From: DASTPP01 sp035762175
Lineage (GTDB): Bacteria > Myxococcota_A > Polyangia > Polyangiales > Polyangiaceae
Length of the DNA: 34,837 bases
Assembly (NCBI GenBank): GCA_035762175.1
Contig: DASTPP010000409.1
Span: forward strand, 1 to 34,837
Direction: 5' to 3'
Below are positions 1-8,207 of the stretch, one piece after another; position 1 is the first letter of the stretch, and the number at the start of each line of letters is the position of its first letter. The notes beneath the pieces were generated by a model. The model worked only from the letters and a program-made list of their open reading frames with translations. It did no database searches and had not been told where the DNA came from. A program made the translations under genes and the position numbers.

Positions 1-2715
1 GAGGTCGCCTTCGGGGTCGTAGAGGGCGAAGCGCTGGGCGAGCTCGGCGGCGTGGTCGTCGTCGCCGGCGGCCTCGGCGAGCAGGGCGCGCTCGTAGAGG
101 GTGCGGCCGAGCAGCGCGCGCACGTCGGCGCGGCCGGGGTCTTGGGCGAAGGCGGCCTCGAGCGAGTTGCTGGCGCGCTCGAAGCCCCGCCCCGCCAGCG
201 CCGCCCTCGCCCGCGCGCTCGCCCAGGCCTGCTCGCCGCCCGCCCGGTCGCGCTCGTCGAAGCGCCGGAAGGCCTCGGCCCGCAGCGCCCCCGCCTCGGC
301 CCGCGCGACGCGCGCCGCCGCGAGGGCCGAGCCGGCTTCGGAGAGCAGCGCGCCGACGCGCCGCCCCGCCTCGAAGCGAGACTTGCCGAGCGCGCCGCCG
401 TAGGCGAGGGCCACGACGAGCGGGGCGCCGACCAGCGCCGCCAGCCGGGCCCACCGCTCGCGCCGGCGCGCGAGCTCGGAGGCGCGCAAGAACTCGCCCG
501 CGACCCCGGAGCGGTCGTCGGCGCCGAGCGCCGAGGCCTCCTGCAGGAGGCGGGCGCTCCACAGGACGTCCTTCGGGCGGCCGGCGCGCTGCCACTCGAC
601 CGCCGCCGCCGCGAGCCGCTCGCGCACGGCGCGCTTGGCCACGTCCTCGTTGAGCCAGCGGCGCAGGGTGGCCCACTCGCGGATCAGCACCTCGTGCGCG
701 AGCTCGTAGGCGCTGCCCGCCTCGTCTTCGTGCGCGACGAGCAGCCGCCCGCGCACGAGCGCCGAGAGCACCGCGCGCGCCTCGGCGCACTTGCCGGCGA
801 GCTCGGCCTCGCTGCGCCGCACGCGCGTGTCTTCGAGGGTCACGAGCCGCACGAGCACGCGGCGCGCCTCGGCCCGCTGCGCCGGCGGCAGCGTCAGCAC
901 CACCGAGTCGGCGTGCTTGGCGAGCGCGCCGCCGACGCCGCCGAGCGCGTCGAGCGCCGCCCGCGGGATGACCCCCGCCTGCGCGTCGCGCGCCTCCCAG
1001 AGCTCGGCGAGCGCGAACTGCAAGAGCGGCAGCCCGCCGCTCGCGTGCGCCGCCGCGGCCAGCTCTTCGACCATCGCCTCCGACTCGAAGCGCAGCCCCG
1101 CGGCCTCGGCCGGGCCCACGATGACCTCGCGCACGCGCTCGGGCGAGAGCGGGCGCAGGAAGTAGAGCGCGCGGGCGACGTCCTCGCCGAGGTTCGGCAG
1201 CGAGGCGAAGCGGGCCAGGAAGTCGGTGCGCAGCGAGACGAGCACCCGCACGCCCGGCAGCGCGCCGAGCGCCGCGATGGCCGCGTCGGCCGCGTCGCGC
1301 TCGGCCGGGTCGCTCACCGTCATCAGCTCTTCGGCCTGGTCGATGAAGAGCAAGAGCCCCGCGCCCGCCTCGAGCCGCGCCGCGAGCGCGTCGGCGAGCA
1401 CGCCCCGGTGGTGCCGCGCCGCGCGCTCGAGCCCCGCCGCCTCGGCCCCCGCGAACGCCGCCACCGCCGCCGCCACCGCCGCGAGCGGGCGCTCGCCCGG
1501 CGTCAGCCCGAACACCGACCAGGCCCGCCCGCCGCCGAGCGCCCCCTCGCACGCCGCCGGCAGCACGCCCGCGCGGCAGAGCGACGACTTGCCCACGCCC
1601 GAGTCGCCCGTCACCACCACGAGCGACTCGGACCGGAGCCGGTCGAGCACCACCCCGATCTCGACGTCGCGCCCGCGGAAGAGCGCGCGCTGGTCGGCGT
1701 CGAAGGCCCGCAGGCCCCGGTAGGGGTTGCCCGAGGGCGGCGGCACGTCGACCGACCGCCGCTTGAGCTGCTCGAGCGCCTCGCGCAGGTCGTCGCCCGA
1801 GGCGTAGCGCTCGGACGGCGCGCGCCGCAGGCACCGGTCGACGATGGCCGCGAAGCGCGCGTCGGCCCCGGGCGCCAGCGAGCGCAGCGGCGGGGCGTCG
1901 ACCCGCTGCACGTGCCGCCAGAGCTCGTGCGCCGCCACCCCCTCGAAGGGGCACACCCCCACCGCCAAGAAGAAGAGCAGCGCCCCGAGCCCGTAGACGT
2001 CCGAGCGCTTCGAGGGCGGCTCGCGCCGCCACAGCTCGGGCGCCATGAAGTGCGGCGTGCCCCGGATGAGCCCGTCGCCCGTCGGCGTCGTCTGCTTCGC
2101 CCCCGCCCCCTCGGCCCGCCCCGGCGACCCGACCTCGGGCCGCCCCTCGCCCGCCCGCCCCTGCGTCAGCCGCGCCAGCCCGAAGTCGACCAGCTTCGCG
2201 TTGCCGTCTTCGGTCAAGATGGCGTTCTGCGGCTTGATGTCGCAGTGCAAGACGCCCTTGCGGTGCGCCGCCGCCAGCCCCCGCGCAAGGTCGATGCCGA
2301 TGCTCAACACCTTCGCCCACGGCATCGGCACCGGCACCTGATCGAGCGGCTCGCCGCGCACGTATTCGGTGACGAGGTAGGGGCGGTCCTCGAGCACCCC
2401 CGCCCGGTAAATGCTGATGACGTTCGGGTGATCGACCCGCGCCACCGCCCGCGCCTCGTTCTCGAAGTGCCGCCGCGCCAGCTCGTTCGGCTCGAGCGTC
2501 GCCACGAACTTGATCGCCACCTGCCGCGCCAGCACCCGGTCTTCGGCCAGGTACACCGACCCCATCGCCCCCCGCCCGACCAGGCGCACAAGCACGTAGT
2601 CGTCGAACTCGGTGGGCGGGCACCAGGGCGCCGCGCTCGTGCGCGTCGACGAGGCCGGCACCTTCGGCGCCGCCGCGATAATGGAATCGCTCGCCTCGAT
2701 CGTGGGCTGGGCCAC
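1..2715 (-). CDS. Ser/Thr protein kinase fused to nSTAND-type NTPase (3' end outside window)
   Basis: Eukaryotic-type Ser/Thr kinase followed by a STAND-like NTPase, a probable membrane segment and the start of a TPR-like tail; the gene continues past window position 1. Visible kinase motifs are the Gly-rich loop GRGAMGSVY (about residues 47-55), the VAIK lysine, catalytic HCDIKPQN, DFG and FMAPE. The NTPase starts near residue 350 (NPYRGLRAF) with Walker A GDSGVGKSS (about 370) and Walker B LLLFIDQAEE (about 455). A hydrophobic stretch near residue 755 may be a membrane anchor. The catalytic loop reads HCD rather than HRD, and the DFG-APE segment carries a Gly/Ala-rich insertion. I chose GTG 2715 because GC-rich third positions begin there; an in-frame ATG at 2847 overlaps the likely promoter. 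Such kinase-sensor fusions are typical of myxobacterial signalling; the signal is unknown. Confidence 0.88.
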   Translation of the reverse strand, partial: MAQPTIEASDSIIAAAPKVPASSTRTSAAPWCPPTEFDDYVLVRLVGRGAMGSVYLAEDRVLARQVAIKFVATLEPNELARRHFENEARAVARVDHPNVISIYRAGVLEDRPYLVTEYVRGEPLDQVPVPMPWAKVLSIGIDLARGLAAAHRKGVLHCDIKPQNAILTEDGNAKLVDFGLARLTQGRAGEGRPEVGSPGRAEGAGAKQTTPTGDGLIRGTPHFMAPELWRREPPSKRSDVYGLGALLFFLAVGVCPFEGVAAHELWRHVQRVDAPPLRSLAPGADARFAAIVDRCLRRAPSERYASGDDLREALEQLKRRSVDVPPPSGNPYRGLRAFDADQRALFRGRDVEIGVVLDRLRSESLVVVTGDSGVGKSSLCRAGVLPAACEGALGGGRAWSVFGLTPGERPLAAVAAAVAAFAGAEAAGLERAARHHRGVLADALAARLEAGAGLLLFIDQAEELMTVSDPAERDAADAAIAALGALPGVRVLVSLRTDFLARFASLPNLGEDVARALYFLRPLSPERVREVIVGPAEAAGLRFESEAMVEELAAAAHASGGLPLLQFALAELWEARDAQAGVIPRAALDALGGVGGALAKHADSVVLTLPPAQRAEARRVLVRLVTLEDTRVRRSEAELAGKCAEARAVLSALVRGRLLVAHEDEAGSAYELAHEVLIREWATLRRWLNEDVAKRAVRERLAAAAVEWQRAGRPKDVLWSARLLQEASALGADDRSGVAGEFLRASELARRRERWARLAALVGAPLVVALAYGGALGKSRFEAGRRVGALLSEAGSALAAARVARAEAGALRAEAFRRFDERDRAGGEQAWASARARAALAGRGFERASNSLEAAFAQDPGRADVRALLGRTLYERALLAEAAGDDDHAAELAQRFALYDPEGDL

Positions 2716-2845
2716 GACCGCCTCTGCGCCGCCTGATCCGCTTCTTCCGAAGCTCCGCCCGGGCACGTCGTTCAAGGGCTCGCCGCCTGCGAATGCGCAC
2801 AACCGAGCTCGCCAAGCGAGCCCGACACATCTTCCTAAGTATCCC

Positions 2846-2873
2846 ATTTGATAGGACCCTGCGGATATGTCAA
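2846..2873 (-). promoter_or_regulatory. Candidate sigma70-type promoter for the kinase-NTPase gene
   Basis: On the minus strand TTGACA (2873-2868) is followed after 16 bp by TCAAAT (2851-2846, four matches to TATAAT). It lies in one of the few AT-richer spots and would give a leader of about 125 nt to GTG 2715. Inferred from hexamers only. Confidence 0.4.
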
Positions 2874-3297
2874 GCGCGCGTCATGCCCCGACCTCGGCCG
2901 CGCCGAAGGCCCGCCAAAACCAGCAGAAGACCGCGCCCCCGCCGCGCTCGAAGCGGGGGGCCGCCCGCGCCCAACCCGCCTCGTGAATCAGGGCGGGCGC
3001 CGACCCGACGTTTCACCCTAGGCCAAACACACTCGAGGTCGAAGTCGCACGACCCCCGCGCCTTACCCAAGTCTCCCCTCATGTTCGCCGCCGCACCTTC
3101 CCGAAATCGTCGCGCGCCCGGCAGAATTTTGCGCCCACCGCGCCTGACGGCACAACGCATTCGACGCAATGCCCGCCGCCCCTCACCCCGCGCAGCGCAC
3201 CGACGGCCGCGATCATGAAAGGGGGGCCCCGCCCGCGGGCGGCGAGCGCGCTGCCGGCGGCGCGCCCATCCGGGCGGGGCACGCCAGCGCGCCGCCC
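2874..3297. other. Intergenic stretch without a recognisable gene
   Basis: This stretch lies between the 5' end of the kinase gene and the 3' end of the NTF2-like lipoprotein gene. Positions 3000-3180 are visibly less GC-rich than the surrounding genes. Frames open here lack the GC-rich third positions seen in real genes, have no convincing ribosome site and resemble no family I know. I see no RNA gene. Confidence 0.5.
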
Positions 3298-3414
3298 CTC
3301 GACGCCGCGCGCCGGCCCCCCGCACGCCGGGCTGGCCTCGACGCCGCGCGCCGGCCCGCCGCACGCCGGGCCGGCCTTGACGCCGCGCGCCGGCCCGCCG
3401 CACGCCGAGCCCCC
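3298..3414. repeat. 39-bp tandem repeat, three copies
   Basis: Three near-identical 39-bp units begin at 3298, 3337 and 3376 (each opening CTCGACGCCGCGCG or CTTGACGCCGCGCG). The last unit ends five bases from the stop codon of the NTF2-like lipoprotein gene, so the array is the immediate 3' flank of that gene. Confidence 0.9.
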
Positions 3415-3418
3415 GGCC

Positions 3419-4237
3419 TCAGCGCCGCGACGCCGGCGGCAGCAGCTCGGGCGGGATGGGGTAGCGCGCGCTCTCGCTCTGCCAGACGACGCTCGCGATC
3501 CACCAGCGCCCGCCGTCGAAATAGGCGTCGATGCTGTTGACCCCGCGCGAGACGTCGCGGCCGCCGGGCCCTCGCAGGGTCTCGTACGTCGAATCGACGT
3601 GCGCCATGTTGCCGTAGCGCCGGGTGACCCGCCAGATCTCGCGCTCGCGGAAGCCCTGCGCGACGAGCGGCTCGGTGCTCTCGACGAGCTGTTGGTGGTC
3701 CCAAACGCTGACTTTGCCCTTGCCGTCGATGGCGATGAAGCGAATGTGCGGGCTGTACAGGGTGCGGTCGCGGTCCCACTGGCGCGCGCCCTCGGGCGGC
3801 ACGTTGACGACCTCGTAAAAGGCCTTCACGAGGCCCTCGACGCTCGCGACGTCCTCCGGGCGGGGCGGGACCGTGACGACACGAACCCGGCCGGCCGGCG
3901 CCGGCGGGCCGCCCTGACTCGGGCCGGGCGCGGGCGCCGCGGCCACGCCCCCGGGCGAGGCGGGCGCAGATGCCACGGCGCCCCCGGGTGAGGCGGGCGC
4001 GGACGCTACCGCGACGCCCCCGGGCGAGGTGGGCGCGGACGCTGCCGCGACGCCCCCGGGCGAGGCGGGCGCGGACGCCGCGACGCCCGACGTCGGCGCG
4101 GGCGCCGAGGGCCCCGCGACGGCCGCGGCCGCGGCGGGCGCGGCGGGCGCGCGGGCGGCGGGGGCGCAGCCGGCGAGGGCAGCCCAGGAGACGAGCGGCG
4201 GGAGCGATCGGAGCGCAGAGGGGCGAAGGCTTGTCAT
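3419..4237 (-). CDS. Lipoprotein with NTF2/SnoaL-like domain
   Basis: 272-residue predicted lipoprotein. The start at 4237 gives a short basic N-terminus, a hydrophobic stretch and a lipobox LAGC (Cys24). Residues about 30-130 are an Ala/Pro/Ser/Gly linker built from four to five copies of an 11-12 residue unit (ASAPASPGGVA-like). The C-terminal part (about 130-265) has the length and pattern of an NTF2/SnoaL-like alpha+beta barrel: an initial helix (VEGLVKAFYEVV), a middle RFIAIDGKGKVSVWD strand pair and a final DAYFDGGRWWIASVVW strand. NTF2-like domains bind small ligands or serve as scaffolds; no enzyme motif is evident. The frame is open upstream of 4237, but the lipoprotein signal fixes the start. 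Envelope location is inferred. Confidence 0.82.
   Translation of the reverse strand: MTSLRPSALRSLPPLVSWAALAGCAPAARAPAAPAAAAAVAGPSAPAPTSGVAASAPASPGGVAAASAPTSPGGVAVASAPASPGGAVASAPASPGGVAAAPAPGPSQGGPPAPAGRVRVVTVPPRPEDVASVEGLVKAFYEVVNVPPEGARQWDRDRTLYSPHIRFIAIDGKGKVSVWDHQQLVESTEPLVAQGFREREIWRVTRRYGNMAHVDSTYETLRGPGGRDVSRGVNSIDAYFDGGRWWIASVVWQSESARYPIPPELLPPASRR
3946..4086. repeat. 33/36-bp repeat encoding the lipoprotein linker
   Basis: The phrase CGCCCCCGGGYGAGGYGGGC recurs at 3946, 3979, 4015 and 4051, spacing 33, 36 and 36 bp. All steps are multiples of three, so the frame is kept and only the number of linker units changes. Typical of a slippage-prone, unstructured spacer. Confidence 0.8.
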
Positions 4238-4486
4238 CGTTCGCCTAGTCTCGTCGCCGCCGGCGCCTCCGCCATCAGAATCGCGCGCGGCCGAGCCTCG
4301 CGCCCCGAGGCCGCGCGCCGATTGGCGGGCCCCTCGCGTCGGCACGGAGGGGCGCGGCACGCCGAACCGAGACGGTGGCCGGTGCGCGCGTCCGAGCGCA
4401 CGGGCGTGCGCCCACCGCCCCCGGCGCCGCCCGTCGGTAGGACGATTTCCGGGCCCGCGCCCCGCCCGCGGAGGTGCCCCCGCGCC

Positions 4487-4502
4487 TGGCACGGGCCGTG
4501 CG
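4487..4502 (+). promoter_or_regulatory. Candidate sigma54 promoter upstream of the EcxA-like gene
   Basis: TGGCACGGGCCGTGCG keeps the full TGGCACG -24 block and the GG-N10-GC spacing, with GTGCG where the consensus is TTGCW. It sits about 80 bp before the metzincin start. The same bases form a 13-bp palindrome (GCACGG-G-CCGTGC), so a dyad operator is an equal alternative. Confidence 0.35.
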
Positions 4503-4579
4503 ACCCGGGCGCTCCTCGCCCGCCGGGCGCCCGCCCGCGCGCCACGTCACTTCACCTTCGCTCAAGAAAGATTCGTCCC

Positions 4580-6856
4580 ATGCCCCTGCGCTTCCGCCCG
4601 CTCGCCGCCCTCGCGCTCGCCTCACTGCTCGGCGCCTGCCTCGACGGCCCCGGCCCCGCCCCGCCCGACGCCCGGGCCCCGTCGCACGAGCAGGCGGCCG
4701 CGGCCCCGCCCTTCGTCGCCCTCTACCTCGACGAGCGCGGCGACGCCCGGCCCGCCGGGGGCCCCGACGCCGGCGGCGTCGAGCAGGCGAACAAGAGCTT
4801 TTACCTCGCCGTGCGCAAGGACGCGCTGGACGAGCGGTGGTTTCTCTCGGCCTATTTGAAGCAGTATCACCCCGAGGGCGGCGGCTATTCGATCGGCACG
4901 CGCGTCGTGTCATTCCGAGTGCAAAACGAAAAGCTTTTCGTCTTTGACGCCGACGCGCGCAAGCGGCAAAGCGACACCTTCGACCCCGAGGTCGTGCTCG
5001 AGGCCTACCCGCTCGTCGACCCGAAGAAGCTCGGCAACTTCCCCGAGCGCGACGAGTACGTCGCCTTCGACCCCGCCGCCGGCCTCAACCGCTTCGGCGC
5101 CCTCAACGACGTCGAGTTCGAGCCGGGCGCGCCGGCGTACGAGACCCGGCTCGAGGTCGAGGTGAGCTTCGCGCAGAACTTCCACCACGTCGACGACGGC
5201 GTCGCCTTCGAGCAGGTCTTCTCCGGCTACTTCGAGGCGCCCGACCAGGTCGGCGACCCGGGCGAGATCGAGCCGAACCCCTTCCGCGCCTCGGGCACGC
5301 TCGCCCTCGCCCTGCGCCGCTACCGCGAGGGCGAGGGCTTCGCGCCCAAGCCCCTGCCCGACCGCGAGTTCTTCTTCCGCAGCGCCCCGCGCGTCGTGCC
5401 GAACACCGGCGAGGCCGAGCAGACCGCCATCCGCTGGAATTTGCGCCCCGGTCGCGCGCCCATCCCCTGGCTCATCTCGCCCTCGTTCGCCAAGCTGCAG
5501 GCCGAGCGCTACCCCGAGTACGACCTGGTCGGCGCCATCAAGCGCGGCATCGAAAGCTGGAACGCCGCCTTCGGCTTCGAGGCCCTGCGCGCCGAGCTCG
5601 CCCCGCCCGCGACCTCGTTCGCCGACGACGACGTCAACTACTTCGTGCTCGACGAGGACGTCTCGGTCGGCTTCGCCTTCGCCGACTTCCGGCTGAACCC
5701 GAACACGGGCGAGGTCCGCGGGGCGAACGTGTACTTCGGCCACGGCATCATCGACTTCGCCGACCAGATCTACCAAGACGCCGCCTCGGCCCCCGCCGGG
5801 GCCCTCGGCGCCCCGCCCCCCGCCGGGGCCCTCGGCGCCCCGCCCCTCGCCGGCGCCCTCGGCGCCCCGCCCCCCGCCGCGGCGAAGCCCAAGCGCCTCG
5901 CCTGGGGCCCGCTCCGCGCCGAGCCGCTCTGCGACCTGTCGGCCGCCGCCGCCCGGCCGCGCCCCGCCGCCGCCGCCGCGGCCCGGACGAAGAAGGAGCA
6001 GGTCGAGCGCCACCTCGCGCACTTCGCGGCGCACGAGATCGGCCACACGCTGGGGCTGCGGCACAACTTCAAGGGCTCGCTGCTGCCCGCCTCGTCGTCG
6101 GTGATGGAGTACGTCGCCGAGCCAGCCGAACTGCCCGAGCCCGGCCCCTACGACGTCGACGCCGTCCGCTTCCTTTATGACCTGTCGCCCGAGCCTCCCG
6201 CCCAGCCCTTCTGCACCGACGAAGAGACGGCGCTCGACCCCGACTGCAACCGCTTCGACGTCGGCGCCGACCCGCTCGCCGAAGACCTCGGGCCCTTCTA
6301 CCAGCTCGTCGTGCGCTTCGTCGCGCGCGGCCTGGTGGCGCCCGAGTTCGAAGACCTCATTCTGAGCCAGACCCTGCGCTTCTACGCCGACGAGGTGCTC
6401 GACTACGTGCGGGCCGCCGAGACCCCCGAGCGGCGCCTCGCCGCCTGGCAGGCGCTCTTCGCCCCGCTGCGCGCCCCGCTCGCCCCCGACTACCTGCCGG
6501 CCAAGGTCGACCGCATCACGGCCCTGCTGCTCGACCGGCTCATCGTCGAGGAGCCCGTGACCTTCTTCCCCTCGAACGTGCAGACGCCGCCGCCGGGCGA
6601 CCCGCTGCTGACCCCGCAGCTCACCGCCGACCTGCGCGATCTCGTCGTCGACGCCCCCGCGCTGCGCGGCGCCGCCACGCGCGCGGAGGCGGTCGACGTG
6701 CTGCGCGCCCTGCAAGCGCCCGAGGCGCTCGCCGCCCTCAACGACGCGCGCGCCGCGCTCGAGGTCGCCCTGCCCTCGCTCGAGGGCCCGCCGGCCGACG
6801 TCGCGCGCGACCTCGTCGCCCGCATCGAGCGCGCCACCTCGCCCTACTTCGACTGA
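4580..6856 (+). CDS. EcxA-like zinc metzincin lipoprotein
   Basis: 758-residue predicted lipoprotein metalloprotease. The start at 4580 gives an N-terminus ending in lipobox LGAC (Cys20). The zinc site is the full metzincin motif HEIGHTLGLRH (His485, Glu486, His489, His495), followed by VMEYV as the probable Met-turn. Upstream text (RVVPNTGEAEQ, PIPWLISPSFAKLQAERYP, AIKRGIESWNAAFGFEAL, NVYFGHGIIDFADQIY) matches the layout of EcxA-type proteases (DUF5117/DUF4953-like), where an N-terminal beta domain precedes the catalytic one. Between FADQIY and the zinc helix is an Ala/Pro/Gly low-complexity insert with three 9-residue repeats. The likely role is extracytoplasmic proteolysis; the substrate is unknown. 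It faces the transpeptidase gene convergently. Confidence 0.9.
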   Translation: MPLRFRPLAALALASLLGACLDGPGPAPPDARAPSHEQAAAAPPFVALYLDERGDARPAGGPDAGGVEQANKSFYLAVRKDALDERWFLSAYLKQYHPEGGGYSIGTRVVSFRVQNEKLFVFDADARKRQSDTFDPEVVLEAYPLVDPKKLGNFPERDEYVAFDPAAGLNRFGALNDVEFEPGAPAYETRLEVEVSFAQNFHHVDDGVAFEQVFSGYFEAPDQVGDPGEIEPNPFRASGTLALALRRYREGEGFAPKPLPDREFFFRSAPRVVPNTGEAEQTAIRWNLRPGRAPIPWLISPSFAKLQAERYPEYDLVGAIKRGIESWNAAFGFEALRAELAPPATSFADDDVNYFVLDEDVSVGFAFADFRLNPNTGEVRGANVYFGHGIIDFADQIYQDAASAPAGALGAPPPAGALGAPPLAGALGAPPPAAAKPKRLAWGPLRAEPLCDLSAAAARPRPAAAAAARTKKEQVERHLAHFAAHEIGHTLGLRHNFKGSLLPASSSVMEYVAEPAELPEPGPYDVDAVRFLYDLSPEPPAQPFCTDEETALDPDCNRFDVGADPLAEDLGPFYQLVVRFVARGLVAPEFEDLILSQTLRFYADEVLDYVRAAETPERRLAAWQALFAPLRAPLAPDYLPAKVDRITALLLDRLIVEEPVTFFPSNVQTPPPGDPLLTPQLTADLRDLVVDAPALRGAATRAEAVDVLRALQAPEALAALNDARAALEVALPSLEGPPADVARDLVARIERATSPYFD
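5794..5874. repeat. 27-bp in-frame repeat, three copies, inside the metzincin gene
   Basis: Units beginning CGCCGGSGCCCTCGGCGCCC start at 5794, 5821 and 5848. Each encodes about nine residues (GALGAPPPA). The exact 27-bp period suggests recent expansion within a coding linker. Confidence 0.85.
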
Positions 6857-6886
6857 ACGCCCCGCGGGCCCGCCGGCCCCGCCCCC

Positions 6887-6914
6887 CGCCGCGCGCCCGG
6901 GGCCGCGCGCGGCG
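6887..6914. terminator. GC hairpin between convergent genes
   Basis: Perfect 10-bp arms CGCCGCGCGC (6887-6896) and GCGCGCGGCG (6905-6914) around an 8-nt loop, 30 bp past the metzincin stop and 92 bp past the transpeptidase stop. There is no T-tract on either side, so it is a hairpin of possible terminator function, not a standard intrinsic terminator. Confidence 0.35.
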
Positions 6915-7006
6915 CCGCTCTCGGCGCGCCGGAGCTCGCGGGCCGCGCGCGTGACCTCGCCCCGCGCCCATGCCGAAAGCCCCGGGCCGGAGGGGGCCCC
7001 TCGCGC

Positions 7007-8125
7007 TCACCGCGCGAGCGCGCGCGACGCGAGGCGGGCGAAGGCGGGCGCGGCCGCCGTCTTGCCCGTCGCGTTCTCGGCGCGGGGCTGCAAGAGGCCG
7101 ACGAGCACGACGAGGCGCGGGCCGCCCGGCGCCGCCGGGACGACGCCGACGAAGCTCGCGTACGTGCCCTCGCCCCCGCCGGGCAGCGCCCACGACGCGG
7201 TGCCCGTCTTGCCCGCGACGCGCGCGCCCTCGAAGCGCGCGAGCTTGCCGGTCGCGAGCTCGCCGTTCACCGCCTCGTCGAGCATGCGCATCACCGCGCG
7301 GGCCGTCTCGGGCTTCATGATCGGCTCGCGCGCCGCCGCCCGGCCCCGCGTCAGCGTGGGCGCCACGTAGGCGCCGTCGTTGGCGAACGCCGCGTACGCC
7401 GCCGCGACCTGCAGCGGGCTCGCCGCCATCGCCTCGCCGATCGCGACGACCGCGCCCTCGTACGTCGCCCCCGCCTCGATCGCCGGCAGGTCGCCCGCCG
7501 TCGCGCCCTCGATCGGCGGCGCCTCGCCGAAGTGAAAGGCCCGCAGCCGGCGCGCCAGGCGCGCGCCGCCGAGCCGGTCGAAGACCTTGGTGAACCCCAC
7601 GTTCGTCGACGTCGCCAGCATCTCGGGCACCGTGAGCACCCCGTACGACCCCGGATCGCGCATCGTCTTGCCCCGGTAGCGGAAGGCGCCGCGCTCGCAG
7701 TCGAAGCGCTCGTCGGGCGAGATCACGCCCTCGTCGAGGGCCGCCGCGAGCGTGACCGCCTTGAGCGTCGAGCCCGTAATGAAGGCGCGCTTCGTGGCGA
7801 CGTCGGCCGGGGCGCCGCCCTCGCGCCCCGCGCTCGCCAAGACCGCCCCGCTCGACGCCTCGAGCACCAGGGCGACGCCCGCCTCGGCCCGCCAGGCGTC
7901 GACCGCCCGCGCGATCTCTTCGTCGGCGATGGCCTGCAGGCGGGCGTCGATCGTCGACCCCGCCCCCGCCGCCGCCGCCGTCGCCGTCGCCGTCGCCGTC
8001 GCGCGCGGCGCCGCGGCCGCCGCCGGCGGGTCGGGCGCGCGCGCCGCGGGGCGCTCGCCGCCGCACGCGCCGAGAAGAAAGAGACCGAGCCAGGCCGTCG
8101 TGGTGCGTACGCATCGCTTCGTCAT
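7007..8125 (-). CDS. Penicillin-binding transpeptidase, lipoprotein type
   Basis: 372-residue protein with a lipobox LGAC (Cys21) and a penicillin-binding transpeptidase domain. All three active-site motifs are in order: GSTLK (Ser119, Lys122), STN (173-175) and KTGT (Lys306). It lacks the large N-terminal pedestal of FtsI/PBP2-type class B proteins, so it is a minimal transpeptidase with a low-complexity Ala/Thr linker (residues about 30-55). The expected function is peptidoglycan cross-linking or beta-lactam binding at the outer face of the membrane; a sensor-like or beta-lactamase-like role cannot be excluded. The frame stays open upstream to 8716 only because it crosses a non-coding repeat array; ATG 8125 is fixed by the signal peptide. 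Its promoter region carries two inverted-repeat operator candidates. Confidence 0.9.
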   Translation of the reverse strand: MTKRCVRTTTAWLGLFLLGACGGERPAARAPDPPAAAAAPRATATATATAAAAGAGSTIDARLQAIADEEIARAVDAWRAEAGVALVLEASSGAVLASAGREGGAPADVATKRAFITGSTLKAVTLAAALDEGVISPDERFDCERGAFRYRGKTMRDPGSYGVLTVPEMLATSTNVGFTKVFDRLGGARLARRLRAFHFGEAPPIEGATAGDLPAIEAGATYEGAVVAIGEAMAASPLQVAAAYAAFANDGAYVAPTLTRGRAAAREPIMKPETARAVMRMLDEAVNGELATGKLARFEGARVAGKTGTASWALPGGGEGTYASFVGVVPAAPGGPRLVVLVGLLQPRAENATGKTAAAPAFARLASRALAR

Positions 8126-8142
8126 GGGCGGCACCCTACCAA

Positions 8143-8184
8143 GTGCTAAAAAATTAGCAACACTTCGTGCTAAAAATTCAGCAC
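8143..8184 (-). promoter_or_regulatory. Double GTGCTAA inverted-repeat operator over the transpeptidase promoter
   Basis: Two AT-rich dyads lie 24 bp apart: GTGCTAA-AAAA-TTAGCAA (8143-8160) and GTGCT-N8-AGCAC (8167-8184). Read toward the gene, TGCTAATTT (8159-8151) is a plausible extended -10 with transcription starting near 8144 and a leader of about 20 nt. The first dyad would then cover -15 to +1, as a repressor site would. Half-sites resemble CIRCE (TTAGCACTC/GAGTGCTAA), but the 4-nt spacer does not fit. Confidence 0.55.
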
Positions 8185-8207
8185 CCCCCCGCCCCCCACG
8201 CCCACCA

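Noticed and set aside
52..2736. Long plus-strand frame opposite the kinase gene
   Set aside because: It is the antisense shadow of the GC-rich kinase-NTPase gene; the translated text is Arg/Ala/Pro-rich without any domain, whereas the minus strand shows complete kinase and NTPase motifs.
2716..2847. ATG 2847 as start of the first kinase gene
   Set aside because: It overlaps the -10 of the likely promoter, and the next 40 codons lack the GC-rich third positions seen from 2715 on.
8143..8184. CIRCE/HrcA operator
   Set aside because: Half-sites are similar (TTAGCAC), but CIRCE needs 9-bp arms with a 9-nt spacer; here the spacers are 4 and 8 nt, and the gene is not a chaperone.
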